Shown one piece after another: positions 24,561-34,079 of a stretch of DNA of 64,000 nucleotides (positions are counted from its first letter, which is position 1; every line of letters starts with the position of its first letter). The notes below the pieces were generated by a model. The model did not search any database. It had not been told where the DNA came from and worked only from the letters and a program-made list of their open reading frames with translations. Source of the DNA: Diphasiastrum complanatum. Taxonomy: Eukaryota > Streptophyta > Lycopodiopsida > Lycopodiales > Lycopodiaceae. The stretch spans positions 60,609,919 to 60,673,918 of the forward strand of contig CM055099.1 of assembly GCA_029204225.1 (NCBI GenBank), written 5' to 3'. The translations under genes and the position numbers were made by a program.

Positions 24561-26500
24561 GAAAGCTGTAGCTCAAGTGATTGAGATGCCAGAGACTCAG
24601 ACTCAAAACTGAAGCCAGTAACCATAGATATCGTGTATATCTAGCTTCAGGAGCGGAGTTGGAGACGTGGGATGTGAAAGTTCCAAGACTCCCTCTTTGG
24701 ATCCAGGACTATAGAGAGTTAATTGAAGAGGTGCATGGATCAATGGTCCAATAGGATTAAGAGATGACAAAGTGTGATCCAATCATAATAAGCATAGTGG
24801 TAGCTTGTGGATCTACTAGTATCATTGTATTCCTCATTTTGGATCTAATTGATTTGGTGATTATATGGATTTTGAGTGTTATTGGATTTCTAGCTTTCTC
24901 TCTCTACTTGAGAGCTCATGATGGTTTTTCTCTCTCTACTCGAGGAGAGTAGCTTGTTTTTACTTAAAATAATTTTTTAATACTTCTCACACGTGTGAGT
25001 GAGAGTTAGAAGTGATTGAATGCATGTAGTAGTGTGTTTTTGCCATAAGATCTAAGATTGATCTTGAATCTCAATCTAATCTTAACCTTGGTGCATATAC
25101 ACAAATTAGGAGATCACAAGTACATGTGGTGGACAATCCACACGTGTGAAATCAACACTCGTGTGAAATCAACACTGCATACGTGGCAAAAGCCTACCAA
25201 TGAACTCTGTGACTCGTTCTTCCAGCGTTCATCTCCCTCTCCCTTCATCTCCCTCTCCCTGCAAATTTACTTGTCTACCCTTCCTGGCCACGCCCTCTCT
25301 ACTTCCCTGCCTGGTCCATGACTTGCTGACCATCCCTGCCTACTGCCAGACCCTCGCTGCCTGGCCACGCCCTCTCTCCATTTGTGCTCAGCCTCTGCCT
25401 CATCTCCTATCTGCCCCGCGACCTGTCCATTCACCTGAAACGCTGCCTTGCCCTACTGCCCATTCTTTGTTAGCAGCCACTTCATTTACTCCCTGTCTGC
25501 AGGATTGACCTGATCGTAACCCTGTCTGTGGCCCTCTGCTGGTTGCTTGTTGTGGCCCGCTCCCTACCTTCCTTATTTACGCCCTCATCCGCTGTCCATC
25601 GTTGCCCTGGTATCCAAACCCGCAGCGACCCTGTGGGTGATGGATCTGCCTGTGGCAGCCCTTCACGAGTTGCCTTCTTGCCTGTGTCTAACCACCTGTA
25701 CCTCTGAATCCGCTCCCTCCACCTGTGGATCCGTGCTACAAAAACCTAATTTGCAGCCGCAGTCCCGCCCTCTACCCTCGCTTGCTTGCTCGCGATTCGC
25801 TGCCCTACTCATGGTCTCTGAACACGACCTCCTTTCTTGCTGCCAGCGGTCCTTACTTCACCTGCCAATTTACTGCCTTCGTATAGTGTAGATTTGTGTT
25901 ATTCCACCTGCGGACCCCGGGCCCCTTTATCACAAACCCTGCCCTACGGGAAAAGAAGACCGGGCCATCTGAAGCCCGATCTCTACCTATTTGTGGCCAC
26001 CTCATTCGCCATCTGTAGTTTTACTTTGCCTATAGATTTACTTAAATCCTTACTTGGGAAGACCTCTTACCTGTGGCACATCTCATAACTCTAGCCTTGC
26101 CTACATTTGGTTGGTTTGAAAGGGATTTAATAACCCATGTATATTTGTTGCAAGGGACTTTCTTTGCCAATTGTTGAAATGCAAGGCATTTGTTTGACGA
26201 GTTAAAAATTCCCAATATTTATAAAGGCAATGTTGTTGCTCTAGCTCATACATGAGTCAGGCTTGTACATCTCATCGGTATCTCAAAAGCCAGAGCTTAC
26301 ATGCGTGATCTATTGTACATTTCAAAGTTCCTTGGGCTATCTGAAAATTGTCGATAGACCATTAGAAAATTTCCTAATCGATTGCCATTAAAAGTGCCTG
26401 TGGTCATGAACGCCCTTATTTTTTACTCCATACCCAATGGAGCTTGAGCTGTAATTGTGGTATAGACCGACTTCTGTTAGCATTTCCCTATATTGGCAGT
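24561..26500. other. CT-rich non-coding stretch after the gypsy relic
   Basis: From about 25200 to 26060 the plus strand is strikingly C/T-rich, with the near-repeat CTGGCCACGCCCTCTCT at about 25283 and 25359. It could be a decayed LTR. Pro/Leu/Ser-rich ORFs here reflect composition. The rest is AT-rich and unrecognised. Confidence 0.35.
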
Positions 26501-27141
26501 CTATTTGGGGGTCGTTTTATAATCCCTCAATAAACCAAGCACTAGTCCATCTTCAAGATCTACTTGACACAAGAAAATGGCCATGAATTCACCAAAAATT
26601 GACAATCTCCAAACCTTGGCACCAAGTAGCTCAACACTTGAGAACTTGATCATGGATGAGTGATATAATGAACCTCCAATAGCTTCATTTCCATCAACAA
26701 AACCAACCAAGAATTCTAGTACAAACCCAACATCAAAACAATGCTCACCAATGTAGCTAGTTTTACCATATCTTGACAATTTGCACACATCCACATGAAA
26801 ATGCTCAAACATGAGATAGAACAAGTAAAGTAAACTTGAACAACACTTCCTTGCTGCTCCTTTGACCTTACTTGAGTCTTCAATATTCTGTAAAAACAAA
26901 TCCATAATACTTTTGCCAATTACCTCTCCTGTGATGCTCTTGACTAGCTCCAAATTGCCAACTTCCCTTTTGACCACTTGAAGCGCTTTGAGATCAACCT
27001 CTTGATCTTCAAATTGACCATCAAAGTTATTGAACAAACTTTGTTTTCCAGATCCAATACTTGATTTTACAGCAAGAAAACATCTGTCCATTTGCATAGC
27101 TTCATGTACACAAGAAGATCCTCCAAAAGATGTTCCACTCT
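26501..27141 (-). other. Unidentified open frame fused to the end of a copia relic
   Basis: An open frame of about 210 codons on the minus strand begins where copia RT similarity ends (KSGT at about 27130). I do not recognise the protein. It contains a hydrophobic cluster (SSLLYLFYLMFEHF) and a CKLSRYGKTSYIGEHCFDVG stretch. The join with copia is out of frame by one base. It may be non-coding LTR or captured sequence that happens to be open. Confidence 0.3.
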
Positions 27142-29040
27142 TCAAAGAGCTTGATACTCAAGATCCATTGCTTGGATCCACTCATCTTCCTCCCTTGCTT
27201 GATCTACACTTGTAGGCTCATCCAAAGAGGTAAGGAAAGCAACATAATTTCCAAAAACTACTTGCTTACCCTTTTGATCATATGTGAGCCTTGAAGGTAC
27301 TTGTCTTTCTCTTGATGTTCTCCTTGGCTTTTGACTTGATGAAGGTCCATCATCATCACCATCAAAAGTAAGATCCTTTTCATGAACATCAAGAATGTTA
27401 GATCCATCCACACTTTCATTAATCATGCTTGAAGACACTTTTGGAATGTTGCCCTCATAAAAAATGACATCTCTACCAATAATCACCTTGTTAGTAAAAG
27501 GAATGTAAACCTTGTAGGCTTTACTCACCTCACTATATCCAACAAAAATGAAGATGGATCCTCCTTGGTCCTATCATCAAGAGTGATGTTGACATAGCAT
27601 GTGCATCCAAAGGTTCTTAGAAAGTTGACACTCGGCCTCCTCTTGAATAGCATCTCAAAAGGTGTCCTTCCATCCAAAATAGCACTCGGCCACCTATTGC
27701 CCAAGAAATTGGCACACAACAAAGCTTGATCCCAAAATGGTTTGTCAATATTAGCACTTAACTTCATAGCTTTAGCAATTTCACATAAAGTCCTATTCTT
27801 CCTTTCAGCCACTCCATTTTGTTGTGGGGTCCTTGATGTTGTATACTCCCTCTTGATCCCATGCTCATCACAAAAGGCCTTGAACTTGGTAGATATGTAC
27901 TCACCACCATTGTCACTCCTCAAGCACTTGATCTTTGTGGAAAATTGGTTCTCCCTTTCATTCTTGAACTTGATAAAGACATCATACACTTCATCCTTGC
28001 TCTTTAGTAGATAGATCCAACAAAATCTACTAAAATCATCAATGAATGCTACATACATATTAGCTCCACTATTGCTAATTGTAGTAAATCCATGAATATC
28101 TGAATGTACAAGATGAAAAGGCTTTGTAGATTTAGATATAGATCTAGTATAGGGTTGTCTATATGACTTAGACAAAGCACAAGAGTCACAAACATGTTTG
28201 ATGCCACTTAAGGAACTTGGAAGACCTATCACAATCTTCTTCCTAGCCATTACCTCCAATGACTTGAAGTTGAAGTGTCCCATCCTTTTATGCCAAACCT
28301 CTTGAATAGGTATTTGCTCCCTTGCAACACATCCAACTTGGTTAACAATAACACAAGCATCTAGTTTGAACAACTTCCCTTGCCTTTTACCTTTTCCCTT
28401 TTCCAACCAAGACATCCTTCCTTTTGATCAAACAAGCATCTCCATCAAACTCCACCTTGAGGCCTTTACTTAGCATTTGACTCACACTAAGCAAATTCTT
28501 GGTAATAGATGGAATAAACAAGACATCCTCCAAATGAACATTCCTATTTGTAAAGAGAGAAATAGATGATTGTGCCAATCCCTTTGATTGCACACTTATC
28601 ATCATTGGCCGTGTAGATCACCCTCTTGTCATCTCCATATGCCAAAAAAGAAGTGAAGTACTCTTTGTGAAAAGTCATGTGTGAACTTGCTCCACTATCA
28701 ATCTAGATCTCCATCATTAGCAAGCATACATGAAGACATCACAAAAGCATCATCATTTGCATCTTGAACATCCAAACCATCCTCATCAAGAGTAAGATTA
28801 CCTTGCTTGTTTCCTTGATCTCTCTTCTTCTTGTAGCACTCACTTGCAAAGTGTCCTTTGATGCCACAATAGAAGCACTTGAGCTTTGATCTATCCTTCT
28901 TTTTGCCACTTGAAGAAGCATTTACTTGATCTTGCCCTTTAGACCACTTACTTTTGGTTTTGCCTTTGAATTTGCCCTTTATGAACATAGCATCCTCTTG
29001 AAGTGTCGATGTAGATCCACCTCTTGCTTGAAGTCTATAT
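27142..29040 (-). pseudogene. Ty1/copia gag (end)-protease-integrase relic
   Basis: On the minus strand, in order, are the following. The Gag end has a C-x2-C-x4-H-x4-C knuckle (28698-28988). The protease has I-D-S-G-A-S-S-H-M, preceded by a TAG at 28705-28703 where tryptophan is usual. The GAG-pre-integrase has VWHKRMGHFNFKSLEVM. The integrase core has HSDIHGF, LRSDNGGEY and QQNGVAERKNRT for the D, D and E positions (27525-28330, nearly intact). The linker reaches into the first residues of RT (EWIQAMDLEYQAL). It is truncated at 29040 by another element's LTR, so the Gag N-terminus is missing, and at about 27130, so RT is missing. Confidence 0.85.
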
Positions 29041-29303
29041 TGTCAAGTATTAGATATGCAACATCAAGCATTCACCATAAGCAATCACCACAAAAAGGCG
29101 GAAGACGAACACGCACTATCACAGTATCACTCTAACTCATACAAAATGTAGAATATACAAATAAACCCTGAACTCTTGATAGAAAAAGAAAACCTACGAG
29201 TAGACTAATAGACTAGCCTACGGCTAATGACAGCTGGTCACAATTGTCAACATTAATGTACATCATAAACAGTAACAATGAAGTTTATCATTGATTTCTA
29301 ACA
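29041..29303 (-). mobile_element. 3' LTR of a second minus-strand copia element
   Basis: On the minus strand it runs TGTTAGAAATC ... ATACTTGACA (263 bp, TG...CA). It directly follows a purine tract and the RNase H end of the same element. It ends exactly at the junction with the other copia relic's gag (29040), showing that this element was inserted into that one. Confidence 0.8.
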
Positions 29304-29312
29304 CTCTCCCTC
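29304..29312 (-). other. Polypurine tract of the second minus-strand copia element
   Basis: GAGGGAGAG on the minus strand immediately precedes TGTTAG of the LTR. Confidence 0.8.
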
Positions 29313-29338
29313 AATGATAAAATTACATTCTTCTATTT

Positions 29339-29838
29339 CTAATAGAGTACAAACCTCCCAAATTTACATCTACCTAATGACTTAGTAAAAATATCTGCCA
29401 TTTGATCTTCAGATTTACAAAAAAAAAGATCAATGGCTCCATCAAGAATTTTCTCTCGAAAAAAATGGTAGTGTATTTTGATGTGCTTGGTTCGAGCATG
29501 TAAAACTGGATTTTTGGCAAGGTGAATGCAAATTTGATTATCGCAAGATATAGTAGTCGCATCCACCTCTGGCTGACCTAAATCTACAAGCAATCTTCAT
29601 AACCATACCGCTTCTTGTGTAGCATTGCTAAGTGCTCGATATTCAGGTTCCGTCGATGATAAGGCTACTGTAGATTGCTTTTTGTTGTTCCATGAAATTG
29701 CATCTGTACCATAACTGAATGTATGACCACTGGTAGATCTTCTGTCATCAATATTACCTGCCCAATCGGCATCTGTATAACCTACCAACATTGGCGCTTC
29801 AGGATGATCATACTTCAAACGATTTATTTCATAAGCAA
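29339..29838 (-). pseudogene. Ty1/copia RNase H fragment
   Basis: On the minus strand the typical C-terminal copia blocks are present: GYTDADWAGNIDDRRSTSGH, then SWNNKKQSTVALSSTEPEYR, DNQ for the later acidic position, HARTKHIKIHYHF, and DIFTKSLG. A single in-frame TGA at about 29594-29596 replaces the usual arginine codon (CGA to TGA, a CpG transition). Upstream RT sequence is missing; the similarity ends at about 29838, where plus-strand integrase begins. Confidence 0.85.
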
Positions 29839-30236
29839 GAAATCTGATGCTTTTGCCAAGTTTAGAGAGTTCAAGGCTCCAGTTGAAAAACAAACAAATT
29901 GTTATATTAAGACCCTCAGATCAGATGGTGGCGGTGAGTATTTTTCAACAGAGTTTATAAATTTTTGCAAGGATCAGGGGATCAAGAGACAAACCACTAC
30001 ACCCTATTCACCACAGCAGAACGGAGTTGCAGAACAGAAAAATAGATCCGTTGTGGAGATGGCTAGGGCAATGCTTAAGAGCAAGGGTTTGCCAAATACT
30101 TTCTGGGCAGAAGCATGCAACACAGCTACTCATTTCTTGAATCGGTGTCCTACGAAGTGCGTGGCGGGTAAGACACCTTACGAAGCTTTTATTGGAAAGA
30201 AACCTAATGTTTCTCATTTACGAGTATTTGGTTGTA
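29839..30236 (+). pseudogene. Ty1/copia integrase fragment, opposite orientation
   Basis: The plus strand reads the second half of a copia integrase: KKSDAFAKFREFK, LRSDGGGEYFSTEF, QQNGVAEQKNRS, FWAEACNTA and HLRVFGC. It starts inside the core domain and stops at FGC, where it changes abruptly into the transposase-like gene. It is head-to-head with the RNase H fragment. Confidence 0.85.
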
Positions 30237-31725
30237 ATGAGAATGTCAATAACAAGTTGATAGTTGTTCTCAAGTTAGATGAGTTTGAAATTATAAAAGG
30301 ACAAAAAATGGAAAGAGTCAGTCTCATGATCATGAATGAACCACTTTCAAATTCAGAAAACTCAGAAGGCCTCAATTTCAGTGTTCAATCAGAAAATGAT
30401 ATCTGATGGTTGGCAGCATTTCAGGTGTAGCAGTTCCTTCACATAGTAAATAGGGATAATCATTTGAATATGGATTTCATATCTAAAATCTTTTCTGTGT
30501 TAATATTATGAGGCTAATCACATTTTTGTATTCTCTTATAGGTGCTGAAAGAAGACCATGACATTCTCTCATGGATATTTAATAGAACATCATATCCTGC
30601 CACCATAAAAAATCATATGGAGGGAGTTCCACTCAATATTCCTGGAATTGGCACTTTCAACATTCAATGGCATTTAGCAAGAGATCTGAAGACATTAAAA
30701 TGTATGTTCAATGTATCTCATGGCGCTAACTCTAAACACCCTTGTTTGTATTGCATGAAAACAACAAAAGACATGCCAAGGAGTACAGGAATATCAAGAG
30801 ATCGAGAAGATTCTAACTGGAAACCTGTACTACCGATTCCTTTACGAAATGTTCATATCTGTACATTGCATGCGGAGGTGCGTATTATAGAAAAAATAAT
30901 ATAACTTCACATCTTGTTTGCATGGAATTCCGTGCCACAGGCCTCTACGAAAGAAGCTATTTCCAGATTAGAGGATGTGTTGTCCAAAGCAGGCTTACAT
31001 AAAGGCCACGTTAAAATTAAAAAAGATGACAAGCTATCAAGTAAAATAGGAAATATTCCATGCAAGTCGAGCATTGGTGGATCTAAAGCTTGAAGATTTT
31101 TATCAAATTATTTTGGCAAACAATCTAAGGTTCAATACACGGTTTGGAAAGAAATTATTGCAGCAACTCAAGATTTCAAAGAAGAAGGTTCTACTCGTAT
31201 ACACAAAGTAGAAGTTTGGAAAAAGTTAGACAACAATTTTGAAATACTTGAAAAAAGATAAATTTTAAAATACTGATGTACAAATGATACAGAAAACAAC
31301 CAATGAATTTGTGGATGTAATTCAAATGACATGGGGTGTTGATCATATAACACATTATATGGTAAGATTTTGATTTTACACTACGATAGACAAATATGTG
31401 CAATTAAATTAGATACTTTTGGTACTGATTTAGATTATGCTTTTATGACATGCAGCACATATTACGACATCATTCGACATTCTTTGCAAGAGATAGTGGA
31501 AGTCTTAGCATACGATCATCGCAAGGAATGGAAAAATCTCATTGGCAAGCAAGAGCAGCATTTCATAAAAGTACACAACATGGCGGGACTAGCACCAAAA
31601 ATAACTATATACTGCAACTTTTCCAATGGTTTTACAGAAGAATCCAAATTCGTCATAATACAAAATTGATGAATTATAAAAAATTTCAAAAAGCATGCAA
31701 ATTTATACAAGCCAGTAGGCTATAG
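30237..31725 (+). pseudogene. Transposase-like gene with introns, 5' truncated
   Basis: Visible exons: about 30237-30409 (boundaries uncertain), 30542-30877, 30941-31361 and 31456-31725. The introns 30878-30940 and 31362-31455 are GT-AG and phase 0. Exon 2 carries WHLARDLKTLKCM and then CLYC (an acidic residue followed 20-odd residues later by C-x2-C). The last exon carries QGMEKSHWQARAAFHKS. The order D, C-x2-C, then Q-G-x-E-K resembles RNase H-fold transposases with a zinc-binding insertion (TNP2/KDZ-like, and proteins I recall from metazoan and fungal repeats). Lesions are a TGA at 31091-31093 and a frameshift near 31260. The 5' end is cut by the copia fragment. The family assignment is inference. 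Confidence 0.5.
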
Positions 31726-31799
31726 ACACACAATAAAATTTTGCATATTAGATGAAAATATTTACAAATTACAATTCAGCAGTATCTAATCTGCTTTCG

Positions 31800-33175
31800 A
31801 TATTTTTTCCAATGAAAGTTGCAACTTGAATCATGCAACAATTTTTTTCTTTCGTATGGATCCAATAGCTCATAGTTTTCATACTTACTTAGATCAACAT
31901 AAGCAGCATACACTGAGATGATCTGAGCATGGAATTCACTGGTCCATATCCTAAAATTTTAACCGCAATAGTTTTTTTTACAAAAATTATTTCATGCACC
32001 TTATTATGTCCTCCAAGAAAATGAGACAGTGCCTTAATCGCCATAATCATAGTTTCACCATGTTGATGAAACTTTGAATGGGCAACACTTATCTCATTAT
32101 TCTTGAAGGACTTCAGATAGTGCCCCAATGCATGATCTCTTGAAAATTCTCCAACAGAAGATCTCTGCCCTCCTCGACGAATTGCGAAATCATCGAGAAA
32201 AATTGTTTCCTAAAATGATAAAAAACAAAGTAAACTCCAGTATATAAACTGACGTTGGTGAATAGACAGTTGGCTGTGGAGAACCAAGTTGACTTTGGAT
32301 TCTAAGAAACTCCTCCTCAGAAGGTAGATCATCTTCTTTCTTGCGCATTTCCTCCACAGCCATTTTCAAGCAATCTTTCCCTGAATAAAACTTATCATTA
32401 TATACATCGTCAACACCAGGGAGAAGATCATTAACATCAAAATCAATTATATTCAAAAATTCATCTAGATCTTTGCCAAAATGCAAAGACTCTCAGCTTC
32501 AGTGAAGCCAAAAAGATCCGATATATCCGATATTGTCAAAAAGGTTATTATCTATATTATAAGTAGGCAAGGTGATCAAAGATTTATCAGAAGGAGAAAG
32601 AGTAGTGGGGGTTCTAGGGCCTACAAATGTAGCCGTATTTCGAGTAGGATCAAAATTAGAACAATCATCTAAACTAACACTCGTATCAATAAAAAAAGTA
32701 TCTATATCTACAATCTTTGACTTTTCAGACTTTGTACCACTAGAAGAAGCTGCTTCAAAAGTGGAGGGAACAGCCTCCGAATCGTCAGAAATATTTAGCA
32801 AAAGAAAAAAACAAAAACAGACTGAAAATCAACAAATCTACATTTCTTATTATGAATTGGGCACTCATCTACAGACTTGAAATCATTATGTAACTTGGTA
32901 AACATTCTGTCAATCTTAGCTTGATAGATATGCTTGTCGAGTGCCACCAGGTCCTGATAATGAATCATGTCCTTATTCTGAGATCTGAATAAGAGAGTAC
33001 TGAGCAGGGACTTATATCTGAGATATATCTCAGAAAATGCCTCCACACCAGGGCCCTTAGGTTTAGAAGGTAGAATAAAAAGAAAATGAGAAAAAAGAGA
33101 TTTGAAATACTCCAACCTATCAATAATACCAAATTCATGAAAAAAAGAAAGCAAACTAAATTCAAAACTAGACAT
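31800..33175 (-). pseudogene. Unidentified multi-exon gene of the 30-36 kb cluster
   Basis: On the minus strand an ATG at 33175 (an alternative at 33190) opens about 118 codons ending in a C-P-I-H-N-K-K-C motif. A second block follows in another frame (SDDSEAVPSTFEAASS, serine- and aspartate-rich, to about 32500). A third block (FGKDLDEFLNIIDFDVNDLL, 32485-32253) is very acidic. A GT-AG intron (32252-32210) leads to an exon at 32209-32000, then an intron (31999-31951) and a short last exon. Frame changes near 32820 and 32490 and phase conflicts at the last introns suggest light decay. No known family is recognised. It converges with the transposase-like gene and diverges from the H3-Ulp gene. 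Confidence 0.4.
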
Positions 33176-34079
33176 ATTAAACAAAAACAACAGAACTAAT
33201 ATTTTAAATATCGCTCTCAGGCATAAAACCCAGATCAGGCAAGCACATCAAGGCAACGTGCGCTCGAGAGAGATATTTCAAGTTGGAGTATCGGATCCGA
33301 GCGCAAGAACAAAGAGCAAAAAAAAAAAGAGATGCAAAGCACGCTTGAATGCGATATCGGATGATGCAGTATCAGATCCAGACGCAAAATAGTCAATGAA
33401 GGATAATGAGAGCAAGCGGCGCGCTTGAAATCGATATCCGGCAAAGTAGTTGTAAATTTGCGTGAAAATCCGAGCCGAAGAAGACCTATTTATAAAAAAA
33501 AAAACTCGCACGTGTGGATTAGTAGCGACGGAACACTTGTTGACTTGTGATTGGTCAAAATAATTGCGCCGTACCTAGAATGATTGATCTGACATCTGTC
33601 ACGTGCGAGAATGACACGCGTCGAGAGCGCATTCGCGCACGTGTCTCAGCCCACGTGGCCTAATAATAGGGTCATCATTGTTAGTATGGACAGTCCACAT
33701 GGGCTGATAATATATCGACACATGTCCTCGTCGTCTTTTCACACGTGCAAAAATTTCGTATACATAAGTCCTCAGAAATTTCATCTTTTTTTGCAAAATT
33801 TTCGCTTTTAGCTCCCAATATCGCTCTCAAGCACGCTCTTTCACCGTTCTAGATTTTGCCCTCTCACAGTGCGCTCGAGTCCGATACCGCTGGTATTCCA
33901 ATATCGCTTTTGAGCGCGCATCTCGTCCATAAAATAATCTCTGTAGATCTTGCGCTCAAAACTGATATTAAGTTCTGGTATCGATCTCTAGCGCCCTTTC
34001 ATTGCAAAATTTTTTGTTTTCATCCACTTTTCTTTTGTTCGATTTTTTTTTTTTTGTTTATTTTTTTCCTCTGAGTATG
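33176..34079. promoter_or_regulatory. Bidirectional promoter with CACGTG boxes and a repeated motif
   Basis: This lies between the divergent ATGs at 33175 (-) and 34080 (+). Five perfect CACGTG boxes start at 33509, 33600, 33638, 33652 and 33742. Outward TATA-like boxes are TATAAATAGG on the minus strand (33494-33485) and TATACATA on the plus strand (33759-33766). On both outer sides, in the presumed 5' leaders, lie about nine copies of a composite motif pairing GCGCT(C/T) with GATAT/GATAC in either orientation: 33260, 33289, 33341, 33421, 33817, 33871, 33900, 33952 and 33977. A G-box-driven divergent promoter and a protein-binding role for the repeats are inference. Confidence 0.6.

Noticed and set aside
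25200-25891. Pro/Ser/Leu-rich ORFs
   Set aside because: The result of a C/T-rich composition without stops; no conserved motif, and all frames look alike.
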